Assembly (NCBI RefSeq): GCF_000422365.1
Contig: NZ_AULQ01000008.1
Span: 124,001 to 188,000 of the forward strand
Direction of reading: 5' to 3'
DNA: 64,000 nucleotides
Source: Mesoflavibacter zeaxanthinifaciens DSM 18436
GTDB lineage: Bacteria > Bacteroidota > Bacteroidia > Flavobacteriales > Flavobacteriaceae
Both the position numbers and the translations under genes were made by a program. Of the stretch, positions 45,242-54,763 are shown one piece after another. Position 1 is the stretch's first letter. Each line of letters opens with the position of its first letter. Below the pieces are notes generated by a model. The model did not search any database, had not been told where the DNA came from, and saw only the letters and a program-made list of their open reading frames with translations.

Positions 45242-46858
45242 TTAATATGATGAATATTGCTCAAAGCTTTCATCAATAGATTCTAAAAGTACTTGAAGAC
45301 TATTTTTTTGTTTATTTTGAGTTTCTAAATTAAACTCTAAAGTATATCTGTCAATCATTTTTACTTCCATACCTTTTGCAAACTTTGTCCATATATCAAA
45401 AACCTTTTCTTCTTGATCGTTTTGCATATCCTTAAACATCTTCTTTACTTCTTTTGGGTAATCATCATAATTCATATTAAAATACGCATAATAACCTCCA
45501 TCTGATAAGTTAGCTCTTTTGTCGGAATTGTTTAAAATCTTAGAAGATACACCTCCATCTTTAAATGCTTTAATACTTTTTTTATCATTAGTAAGTAAAC
45601 AAACCTCATCATTAAAAGCTATAAATAATGATGAATCACCATCAATTTCTACTTCATAATAGTCGTTTCTTGCTTCTATTTTACGTTCAGGAATTTCGTC
45701 AATAATTTTTTTCAAATATTTATCTGAGTTAAGATCAAATACTAAAGACATTACTGGTACTGTTTTTGTTTTTTTACCATAATAATAGTCTTCATACTCA
45801 TATTCTTCAAAACCAGAAAGGTCAACAACCATAGATCCTTTTAAACTTGAAAAAAGCTCTTTTAGCTCAAATCCCATCTTTTTCTCAAATTCTCTTTCCA
45901 TTTTATTGGTATCCATCTCTTCACTGATCATATTGTAATATGCTTCAGGGTTTATGGCTAAACTTGCATTTGCATAACTTTTCTCTGGTAAGTAGTTTAT
46001 AATTGTTTTATTAAAACTACTAGAAAACATATCGTCTTTTTCTACATACTTTTTTAAATCATCATTAGGTAGGACTTTAGTTAACAAATTAATTTTATCA
46101 TCCTGAAAATCTACTTGAGCTGTAATAGTGTTGTCTTCTATATCGAAACCTAACTCTCTTTCAATTTTTTTAAACTCATATTGTGATTTAAACACATTAG
46201 TTGACATCCAAAAGTTTACATCTTTTTTACCATTATAAAAGGACATAAACTCTTTGTTTGAAGTAATTTGTCTATTTTCTTTTATTTCAAACAAAGACTC
46301 TATCGCAATATCTAAGTTTTCTCTACTTGATCTATTTTGAGCACCTAACATTATCATTTTTTTATCATCCCATGCAAATGCTACTTCGCCTTTTACTATT
46401 ATGTATTTGTATAGTTTTTCTTTTTCTAAATCAAAACTAACACCACCTTTATCTAGTATATCTTCTATAAACTCGGTAAATTTTTCTTCATCTTTAACAT
46501 CTAAAGCTAAACAAAAGTATTTTTCATCTGAAGCATCATCGATATAAAACATAAACATATCTTTTGCTAAATCTAAGCCTGATAATGCTGGATCTTCTTT
46601 AATATCTTCAATAAATCGAGCTACTTTTTTATCTTCGTTTCTAACTTCTCTTTGAAACACTTTAAAAAACTCTAATTCTTCAATATCCTTAAGATTCCCT
46701 TTTTTATATAGAGAATACACATCAACAACTGTTATTACGTTAGTATCTTCTGGTATTAATGTTAAGCTATTTGTTGAGCTATTACACGATACTAAAAGCG
46801 CAAGAAATAAACATAGAATTAGACTCTTAATTTGTAGGTTAATTAGTAATTGTTTCAT
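45242..46858 (-). CDS. DUF4836 family lipoprotein
   Basis: 538 residues; lipobox LLVSCNSS. The start of the mature part (LIPEDTNVITVVDVYSLYKKG) and the repeated assessments of values resemble DUF4836, a Bacteroidota family of surface or periplasmic lipoproteins with unknown role. First gene of an operon with the ABC transporter, so it may be its client or regulator. Confidence 0.78.
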   Translation of the reverse strand: MKQLLINLQIKSLILCLFLALLVSCNSSTNSLTLIPEDTNVITVVDVYSLYKKGNLKDIEELEFFKVFQREVRNEDKKVARFIEDIKEDPALSGLDLAKDMFMFYIDDASDEKYFCLALDVKDEEKFTEFIEDILDKGGVSFDLEKEKLYKYIIVKGEVAFAWDDKKMIMLGAQNRSSRENLDIAIESLFEIKENRQITSNKEFMSFYNGKKDVNFWMSTNVFKSQYEFKKIERELGFDIEDNTITAQVDFQDDKINLLTKVLPNDDLKKYVEKDDMFSSSFNKTIINYLPEKSYANASLAINPEAYYNMISEEMDTNKMEREFEKKMGFELKELFSSLKGSMVVDLSGFEEYEYEDYYYGKKTKTVPVMSLVFDLNSDKYLKKIIDEIPERKIEARNDYYEVEIDGDSSLFIAFNDEVCLLTNDKKSIKAFKDGGVSSKILNNSDKRANLSDGGYYAYFNMNYDDYPKEVKKMFKDMQNDQEEKVFDIWTKFAKGMEVKMIDRYTLEFNLETQNKQKNSLQVLLESIDESFEQYSSY

Positions 46859-47013
46859 TTTTTAATTATTGGTTATTTTAAATTGTTATGTTTTAAATTA
46901 TTGATTTACTTAGCTATTACACTTAATAGACTTCTAATATTTTTAGAATATAATGTAAAAAATTAAAATATAACATCTTAGATGGATTGATAATAAGCTA
47001 TTTCACTTGCTAC

Positions 47014-50000
47014 TTAATAAAGTTTTAATATAGTATAAAGCCTTAAAAACTTTTCCCAATCTAATTTATTTACATTATTTAATTCCTCTACTACCAAATT
47101 AAATCTCACATGAAAATCCTTAAACCTAACAAAAACCTTAGACTTAAATAACTCATTTGCTTCTGTTAAATCGGATTTCATGTATGCATTTGGCGCCGGT
47201 TTAGCTAATTCAACATCTGAAATCATTGTATTTACATCAAGAAGTTTTGAAATTGTTAACTCATCAAAAATATATTTATTGAATTCATCTTGACGTGCAG
47301 CGATAAAGTAACCTATTTCAGAGTTTAGATTCATGCTGTTGCTATTAGCCAAAAACCAAAGTAATCGTTCTATTGAATTTTTTGCTTTTAACAAGTCTTT
47401 ATTCAGTTTTTGAGCCATTGGAAAATTGTTTAATGCTTGAATTGTTTTTCTGAAGCGTAACGCATCAACATACAAGCTGTCTGTTCTCGAATTATCATCT
47501 TCATTTTCAAAAAATAACACATCTGTCCAGCTTATCGACCATGGTATTATATTAGGTGTTTCAGCTATAGAATCTCTAATTACAATGTCTTCATAAAAAC
47601 GCATGTGTTTATCAGAAGCATGATATGTGTATCCATCTAAATAAATAGCAACATCTTTAAAAGCTAATAAAGTGTCGATGTCATTAACTACCTGACCATC
47701 TCTTTCAATTTGGATACACTTTATTAAGAAATCAGTTCTGGTGCTTACTGAAACTCCATCTTTTTCTCCTAAATTTATTTGCGGTCTGATAGCATAAGTT
47801 ATATTACCTCCATCTATGGGTAATTTTAAGCGATAGGTTTGGATTCCATTTTCTTTGACCTCACCAAACAAAAAGTTCTTATCAGAATATTTTACAGTAT
47901 AATTCTTTAAAGCATAAATAAATTTAGATTCCAATTCACTTTCTTCAATCATCCCTGTTTTTGTTAGAGAGGAAATACCTTGATTAATTGGTTCCCAATC
48001 CTTGGATTGGTCTACAATATTTTTAAATATCTGTTCTGCTCTTTCCCTGCTTAAATCCTCTCTTATATATTGGTTTGAATACGTTAAAATACATCTATAA
48101 CAACCGTCTTTACCTTGGTCTTTACAGGAACATTCTTTAATTGCCTTATAGGCTTCATTTAATAAATCTGTAAATTCTTTTGGGTTAAATAATTTTTGTA
48201 GATAACCTGTTCCTCCAGGGATGGTGTCATAGGCCACCAAATACCTATCAAACCTTTGATTAGCTTGATTATACTCTGAATAAAAGTCGAATGCTACGTG
48301 ATCTGGATTACCTTTATAATATTTTTTTAGCCCCAATTGCAAACCTGCTTTAAACATTTGCTGTGTCGCCTCGTTTAAAAACTCTTGAACAGGTAAGAGT
48401 ATTTTTATAGCCTCTGTTTTAATGCTTCTAAATAAAAAGACTTCTTCGAAAACATCATTGGGAACACCATTATAATCTTCTTCTTTATGTTTGCAGAAAC
48501 CGTAATGAAATTTTTTATCGGTACTGTTTAAAACTAAATTTGGTTTTGAGGTTGACTTACCACAATGCTTGCAAGTTACAAAGCCATGACGAGCTACATT
48601 TTCAAATTGATTGATTGTTATGTGACTTGAATTTAATACCCCTGTTCCTAAATTTACCTTTGTTAATTGAACATCTTTAACATATTCAATACCAAATGGA
48701 ATTTTTACCATTCCCCAGGTACCTTCAATGGTTTTGGGGTTGAATTTGAAGTGCGTAGAAACGGTGTAGTGCTGTTGCTCTCTTTCGTCTTTAGCATCAT
48801 TAAGTGTCGATTTATTTCTAGAATTTACCGATTTTACGGTCTGTAATCTGGCAAACATATGTTTGTTAGATGCCGAGTTCCAAGATTCATTACCACATTT
48901 AGGGCATAGTCCTTTTTCTGCCTTCAAGTCTTCTTCAAGATGGTCGCAATTAGAACAAAAGCGCATTGCGACTAAACTCGATTTTTCTCCACTCCAGTCG
49001 TAGGTGTTTAAACCCGAAATTTCTAATCTATTGCCTTGACTATAGAAATAATTATCAGGCGCAAACTCTTTCAATGCAGAAGCAGCGGAACGTACTATTT
49101 CAAATGATTTGTTTTCAGGTTCTTGTTCAGCACCTTCTGGTTTAAAACCATAAACATGCGCGTTTAAGGTAACACCAGTTTCAGGGAATGCGTAATTAGG
49201 TAACACCCCCACATTTGTAAGATGTTCAATAACTTGTCTGGTTTCAATCCCTTTTTTTAACTGCCAAAGTGCCCTTTTTTCACGTGTTAATTCTTTATGC
49301 TCGTCATCGGTTTCTCCTAATTCTTTTTCCTTGATATAATCATCAATATCAGCTACTTTTTGAATGATGAAAAAACATTCGTTTTTTAAATCCTCGAAGA
49401 CTCTCACTAATTTATTCTGAAAAACACCTTGTTGAATGGCTATTTTAATATCATCCATAATAGTCATGTCTATTTGACCATCATAAGCAGTTTTAAAGGC
49501 TTCAATTAATTGTTTTTGATTATCTAAAACAAATCCTAATAATTGATTTATAAAAAAACCTTTGCTACTTAATTTACCTGCCTCTAGTAAGTTTAATTGT
49601 TTAATTAAAGCAGGTATTTGATGTCTTTCAGGATCTTCCTTGGTCCAACTATCAAAACAATACGCTGTAAAATGCCTAAACAAAATGTCTTTAGCATTTA
49701 AAAAGCACCCCGGTGTATTTATATCACCTTCCATCATTTCATTAGGTTCTTCATAGTAAAACAAATCATGCGCCTTGTTTTGCGAAAAATTTGTAATTAA
49801 TGCCGTGCCTGAAGAACGTCCTGCACGCCCTATTCGTTGTAAAAAATTTGATGGTAACGGTGGAATACTTGTATTAATTGCTGCATTTAATGACCCTACA
49901 TCAATACCCATTTCTAAAGTTGAAGTCGCTACTAGTGTGTTTAAAGAATTGTAGTTTGGTCTTTCTTTAAAATCGTACTCTGTTTTTTCCCTAACTTTCC

Positions 50001-52989
50001 TATCCAGTACTCCCGTATGTTCTGATGCATAAATTCTTGGGGAATGCTCTCTATTATATATTAGGTTATAATAATTGAAGGTGTTGTTGTTTGATTTGGT
50101 ATACTTGCCAGGACATCTATAATTTATGCAAGCAGTTCCTTCTAATAACTCATCATTGTTAGCAACATTTAGGGTTGATGTGCACTCATTACAACTGTAA
50201 GTGGCTACTTTGTTACTTATAATAATTTTTTCAGGGTTTATGGCAAAATTCTCTCCATCCTTTGCCGTTTCACTATTTAGAATTTCGGCTTCCAACAACA
50301 GCTCAAATAATTTTTGATAGAACTCGTTAATAACCGCTGTATTGTCGGGTACAAATTGAAAGGATTTTTTAAAATAGGCATGAAACCAATTGGTTGTTCT
50401 AGCATGTGTGCTATCAATAATCCCTCTATTATCAGGATAATTCACTACCAATTTAGGTATACGTGTTCGTGGATGATAACGTCTGCTTAAATAATGTCTA
50501 CCATCTCGCATCCAATTTAAATCCCATATTTTAAGATCTCTTGTTCTAAATTTTACTAAATAATCATGATTTACAGCCCCACGAATACGCATACGGTGTA
50601 AGCAACCATTTATAAATTTTAAAAAATCATCTTTCGTCATGCGCTCTAACATATTAACATTTAACCATGATTCCATTTTTGAAAATATGGTCTCAAATTT
50701 TTCATGATTAAAACTAGGTGCTGACGAGCTTGTTTTTTCTAATGTTCTACCAATGCCTGCATTATACCCAAACTCTGAAATTATTTCCCAAAATACACGG
50801 GTATCGAATTCTTTTTCAAAGGTTTTGGAAAATGAGTTTGTGGTTAAGTTTCTAAAATCTTCAACTCTAGCTTCTCCAATTCTGTCTGCCGGAAAAAAAC
50901 GATAGAAATAGGCTTCTAAATGGTTTTTCTCTGTGGGGTCTGAATGGGTTTTCCAATACGCAATAAATTTTTCTTTTAAGGTAATTAGGTCTGTTGGTTC
51001 ATTGATTTCATTAATGACTTTTTGCAAAGATGCTCTAAAAGTAAATCTATAATTTCTAGATTCTATAAATCCTGCTTGGTGTGCTGCATCCTGAACACCA
51101 TTGGTGAATGCTAATACTTTACGATATTTTTCGCCACGCTCATCTAAATTTGAAGCGAGTATTTGACTGGTTGTAATAGAATTTAAAGTTGCGATACGCG
51201 TACCTATTATACTCATATCGTTATTAGCGTTACACTCTGGACAGGTGTGTAAGCCTTTATTGTCCCTAACTTTTCTGTAAGCTAATAGATTGATTCTTCT
51301 ATCAGACGGTGTATCATGAAATTTTAAATCTACCTCATGTACATAGGGTGTTATGGCCGCAGTAGGTTCATATTCCTCTATTTTATAATGTGCTGGTGTA
51401 TTATAGTTTACAAAATAAACGTTTTTGTGATTATCAAAATATTGCGTGTAAACCTCTAATGGGTCTAACTCAAATTGGTTGCGGTTGTCTTGCTTATTTG
51501 CTAACCATCCGCTTGCTCCACATTCACGACAGAAATACGGTGGTAATGCTTGTGCTTCATTTTTTCCTACTATCTTATCACGCCAAGTAAACTTTGGTTG
51601 TTCTGAAAAGACTCTTAACACACCGCTTAATTCACGAATCCATATTTGAATCTGAAGGAATAAAAACGGGAACCGTTCTTTTTCGTCTGCTTTTGCTTCT
51701 GCGATTAATGCTAAAATGGATGTGATGACTTCTTCTTTTGGATAGTAGTCATGTTCAGCATCGTATTCAATGATATTTTTAAAATTAGCGTTACTATCAT
51801 CTAACTTATTAATGAGTTGATTTATAGATACAATACCTTCACTGCAAAGTGTACTTATTTCTTTAACAATCTTTAATTTCTTTAATTCAGAAGCTAGTTG
51901 ATACGCCGAAATTGTTTCAGGAATCTGCCATAACTTCTTTTGGCGCTTTATGTACTCATGATACTCTTCATTTATTCCTAATCTGCTTTGTTGAATACCG
52001 ACTAATCTTGGTAAAAAGGTATCTAATTTATCGTCTGGAAGTGTGTAAAATTCTTCAGAGGACAAGCGATGTTCTATAATTACAGATTCTGGTGGAAAGG
52101 TTTCTCCAAAAACGTCAGATGCATATTGTGTGAGTAATTTAACCGAATCTTCACCTTTTCCTATGGTGGCAGAGGTACCAACTGGACATAAATGATTTTC
52201 AGGAATATCCAACTTTAATTTTAACCTACGAATCAAATTTGCTACATCTGTTCCTTGTGCTCCGTCATAGGTATGTAGTTCATCCAACACTAAAAAACGC
52301 AGTAGTTCTGGGTTGTTAAAGTTATGTAACCATAGCTTGTTATAATTATGACGCATTAAACCATAATCTAACATTTTAAAGTTGGTGAGTAAAATATCTG
52401 GTGGATTACTAATGATGTGGTCTCTGTTTTCAATAACATGGGTTTCTCCCATGGTCGTTGGGAACTTGCTTTTGTTTTTTCCTTCACCAATAAATAACCC
52501 CGCTGTTATGTTACCTTTAAGCTTATCATCATTAAAAATGGTTTCGGCTAAACGTTTGGCTTGGTCTGTCGCCAAGGCATTCATTGGGTATAAAATAATG
52601 ACTTTTATACCGCTTTCATTTTTGTGTTTATAGCAATAGTCTAAAATTGGAAATAGGAACGATTCTGTTTTACCCGAACCTGTACCTGTAGTTAATAAGG
52701 TAGGTTCTGGTTTATGACCATTTTTGGTATGCAATCGTTTAAACGCTTCAAACTGATGTTTATAAGGTGGGAAATTTGGTTTTATTTCTAGTGGTACCTC
52801 CTCATCATCTGTATAGGTAACAAAAGGTAATTTTAAGGACACATAAGGCCCTTTGAAAATGCCTTCTTTTGGATGCTCTATAAAGTTATAGAAAGCATCA
52901 GACACAACTTTTTCTTTAAAGCTAAATGTTGCTTTTAAATATTCTATTATGGATTGCTTTACTTCGTAAGCTTGTTGTAGTGGTAGCAT
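47014..52989 (-). CDS. Giant DEAD/DEAH-box helicase with DUF1998 and nuclease-like C-terminus (DruE/DrmA-DrmB-like)
   Basis: 1991 residues. The SF2 helicase core carries motif I TTGTGSGKTES (~101), motif II LDELHTYDGAQGTDV (~235) and motif III GTSATIG (~271). Motifs V and VI, STLEMGIDVGSL and QRIGRAGRSSG, are near 1048. CxxC zinc pairs lie near 485, 580, 930-960, 1342-1365 and 1468. DUF1998 follows, with YDTIPGGTGYLQKL and CSCKDQGKDGCYRCILTY (~1618-1633). At ~1750-1790, RTDFLIK and VAIYLDGYTYH look like a PD-(D/E)XK nuclease related to Vsr/DUF559. The gene abuts the SF1 helicase stop (TAAATG). It is probably the motor of the defence system; DruE of Druantia and DrmA/DrmB of DISARM are the nearest types I recall. 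Confidence 0.88.
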   Translation of the reverse strand: MLPLQQAYEVKQSIIEYLKATFSFKEKVVSDAFYNFIEHPKEGIFKGPYVSLKLPFVTYTDDEEVPLEIKPNFPPYKHQFEAFKRLHTKNGHKPEPTLLTTGTGSGKTESFLFPILDYCYKHKNESGIKVIILYPMNALATDQAKRLAETIFNDDKLKGNITAGLFIGEGKNKSKFPTTMGETHVIENRDHIISNPPDILLTNFKMLDYGLMRHNYNKLWLHNFNNPELLRFLVLDELHTYDGAQGTDVANLIRRLKLKLDIPENHLCPVGTSATIGKGEDSVKLLTQYASDVFGETFPPESVIIEHRLSSEEFYTLPDDKLDTFLPRLVGIQQSRLGINEEYHEYIKRQKKLWQIPETISAYQLASELKKLKIVKEISTLCSEGIVSINQLINKLDDSNANFKNIIEYDAEHDYYPKEEVITSILALIAEAKADEKERFPFLFLQIQIWIRELSGVLRVFSEQPKFTWRDKIVGKNEAQALPPYFCRECGASGWLANKQDNRNQFELDPLEVYTQYFDNHKNVYFVNYNTPAHYKIEEYEPTAAITPYVHEVDLKFHDTPSDRRINLLAYRKVRDNKGLHTCPECNANNDMSIIGTRIATLNSITTSQILASNLDERGEKYRKVLAFTNGVQDAAHQAGFIESRNYRFTFRASLQKVINEINEPTDLITLKEKFIAYWKTHSDPTEKNHLEAYFYRFFPADRIGEARVEDFRNLTTNSFSKTFEKEFDTRVFWEIISEFGYNAGIGRTLEKTSSSAPSFNHEKFETIFSKMESWLNVNMLERMTKDDFLKFINGCLHRMRIRGAVNHDYLVKFRTRDLKIWDLNWMRDGRHYLSRRYHPRTRIPKLVVNYPDNRGIIDSTHARTTNWFHAYFKKSFQFVPDNTAVINEFYQKLFELLLEAEILNSETAKDGENFAINPEKIIISNKVATYSCNECTSTLNVANNDELLEGTACINYRCPGKYTKSNNNTFNYYNLIYNREHSPRIYASEHTGVLDRKVREKTEYDFKERPNYNSLNTLVATSTLEMGIDVGSLNAAINTSIPPLPSNFLQRIGRAGRSSGTALITNFSQNKAHDLFYYEEPNEMMEGDINTPGCFLNAKDILFRHFTAYCFDSWTKEDPERHQIPALIKQLNLLEAGKLSSKGFFINQLLGFVLDNQKQLIEAFKTAYDGQIDMTIMDDIKIAIQQGVFQNKLVRVFEDLKNECFFIIQKVADIDDYIKEKELGETDDEHKELTREKRALWQLKKGIETRQVIEHLTNVGVLPNYAFPETGVTLNAHVYGFKPEGAEQEPENKSFEIVRSAASALKEFAPDNYFYSQGNRLEISGLNTYDWSGEKSSLVAMRFCSNCDHLEEDLKAEKGLCPKCGNESWNSASNKHMFARLQTVKSVNSRNKSTLNDAKDEREQQHYTVSTHFKFNPKTIEGTWGMVKIPFGIEYVKDVQLTKVNLGTGVLNSSHITINQFENVARHGFVTCKHCGKSTSKPNLVLNSTDKKFHYGFCKHKEEDYNGVPNDVFEEVFLFRSIKTEAIKILLPVQEFLNEATQQMFKAGLQLGLKKYYKGNPDHVAFDFYSEYNQANQRFDRYLVAYDTIPGGTGYLQKLFNPKEFTDLLNEAYKAIKECSCKDQGKDGCYRCILTYSNQYIREDLSRERAEQIFKNIVDQSKDWEPINQGISSLTKTGMIEESELESKFIYALKNYTVKYSDKNFLFGEVKENGIQTYRLKLPIDGGNITYAIRPQINLGEKDGVSVSTRTDFLIKCIQIERDGQVVNDIDTLLAFKDVAIYLDGYTYHASDKHMRFYEDIVIRDSIAETPNIIPWSISWTDVLFFENEDDNSRTDSLYVDALRFRKTIQALNNFPMAQKLNKDLLKAKNSIERLLWFLANSNSMNLNSEIGYFIAARQDEFNKYIFDELTISKLLDVNTMISDVELAKPAPNAYMKSDLTEANELFKSKVFVRFKDFHVRFNLVVEELNNVNKLDWEKFLRLYTILKLY

Positions 52990-54753
52990 TTATTTTATTA
53001 ATTCTATTAAAAACTCTTTACTTACATCTTTACAACTATTGATAAATGTCATTGTTTCAATGGAAGCCCTTTTAGAAAAAGTTATGTTATTATATGTTAT
53101 AATCAAGGTCCCTTGTTTTGCTCGACTTGTGGCAACGTTAAATAGGTTATCCTGTAAATCATGACCCCTTAATGGTAAATATACAATAGTAAAATCTGAG
53201 GTTAACCCTTGTATCTTTTGAATTGTGCTAATTGTAATATTTTTAAAGTTGTGACTCATGGAGCTGTATGCTTCGTAAATTGATGACTCTGTATCAATGT
53301 ATGGTGATAAAACAGCTATTTGCTTATTATTATTTTTCAAAATATCAGTTGTAATAATTGCTATAAATTCATAAATATCTTTATCAGAAAATCCGTTTTT
53401 TGAGTCAGGAAGTTTAGCTATTGTTATGCCTCCATTCGGATGAAATAGATTTCGGAATTTAGATTTAAAATTTGTTTTTCCATCAATATCAGAAATGCTT
53501 TTCAAGCTATTATTGTAAAACAATCCTGTTAATTTTGCCGCTGATGAAGTTAATCTTCTTGTTTTTGTGAGTCGATAAGACACGTCATTGTTGTTAAATG
53601 AATAGGTTAGCAAGCCATTAATAATCCCATCAATTTTTGGAAAAATTTCAAGTGCCTGGTCTTGATTTAATACTATGGGAGTTATTTGCTTATGATCTCC
53701 AATAATTAGAACTTTAGTAGCAATGTCACTGAACATTGCAATAGTTGCTAAAAATGCCTGTGATGCCTCTTCAATTATCAATAAATCAAATCGCTTACTT
53801 TCACTTATCAAACGAACTTGATGTTGAGATAATTTATAGTAGGTTGCTAGTAATAACTCGCCCTGTTTTGGTGATAATTCGTCGGCATTTTTAAGATTAG
53901 GTATCCGTTTATTTTCGTCGGATGTTAAGTTTGTTTTATAAACTATTCCTTGTTTTAATGCTCTGATTAATCCATCTTTTAATATAACTTCTATTAAAGC
54001 CTTATTTGTTAAAGCTGTTACACAAACAGAATCTCCATTTTTATTATAATGATCACATATTTCTGCAGCTAAATAAGACTTACCCGTTCCAGGAGGACCT
54101 TGAATAACAGTCACATTGTTGGAATCGATAAGACGAATAATTTTTTTGGTTATTTCAGCACTGTTATCAATGTTGATAGGATTCCAATGGTCTTCATTAA
54201 CTTCTAAATTTAGTTTTAAAATGCTGTTTTTAGGATGCTTAACGACAAACTCTTTAAGGTTTAATAAATAATCAATAGGAGGATCTTTTTTTGCAATAAC
54301 AATTTTTGGGTGTTTATTATGTTTCAATGCTACATTATCTATTTTGGTAATTAATGCTAAATCAAAACCAGAAATAATAATATACGACCATCCATTTTCA
54401 ACTTTCCAATAATTTACGGTTGAAATCTCGGTGTTAATCCCAGTGTAATAGCCGTGCTCTTTAGATGATCTAAACTTTTCATAAGTTAATTTAATGTCCA
54501 TTAAGTTGTCTGGAGCTTTAGCTCCAAAAACACCTAGAAAATACATTTCTTTCATTCTAGGTACTTGACCAGATTTAAACCGAAGAATTACATTTCCTTG
54601 ATTATTTTGAACTCCCCAAATCTCACCATAAAATATTTTTTTTTCTTGAATTAAAATATGCATTTCCGTATTAGCATACTCTTTCCATTTATCTTCTTGA
54701 GCTTTAATTTGATGCTTGTAAAACTGAATATGTTTGTTATTTGGAATAATCAC
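52990..54753 (-). CDS. SF1 superfamily helicase, Dna2/UPF1-like
   Basis: 587 residues. Walker A IQGPPGTGKSYLAAEI (~217-232), Walker B LLIIEEASQ (~324-332), the Q-motif-like GDHKQITPI (~352) and the C-terminal VATSRAKQGTLII form a complete AAA_11/AAA_12 helicase. The N-terminal ~180 residues form an extra domain that may bind nucleic acid. It starts 10 bp after the 785-residue protein gene and its stop touches the next ATG. It likely acts with the giant helicase in phage DNA processing. Confidence 0.9.
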   Translation of the reverse strand: MIIPNNKHIQFYKHQIKAQEDKWKEYANTEMHILIQEKKIFYGEIWGVQNNQGNVILRFKSGQVPRMKEMYFLGVFGAKAPDNLMDIKLTYEKFRSSKEHGYYTGINTEISTVNYWKVENGWSYIIISGFDLALITKIDNVALKHNKHPKIVIAKKDPPIDYLLNLKEFVVKHPKNSILKLNLEVNEDHWNPINIDNSAEITKKIIRLIDSNNVTVIQGPPGTGKSYLAAEICDHYNKNGDSVCVTALTNKALIEVILKDGLIRALKQGIVYKTNLTSDENKRIPNLKNADELSPKQGELLLATYYKLSQHQVRLISESKRFDLLIIEEASQAFLATIAMFSDIATKVLIIGDHKQITPIVLNQDQALEIFPKIDGIINGLLTYSFNNNDVSYRLTKTRRLTSSAAKLTGLFYNNSLKSISDIDGKTNFKSKFRNLFHPNGGITIAKLPDSKNGFSDKDIYEFIAIITTDILKNNNKQIAVLSPYIDTESSIYEAYSSMSHNFKNITISTIQKIQGLTSDFTIVYLPLRGHDLQDNLFNVATSRAKQGTLIITYNNITFSKRASIETMTFINSCKDVSKEFLIELIK

Positions 54754-54763
54754 GATTAATCAA

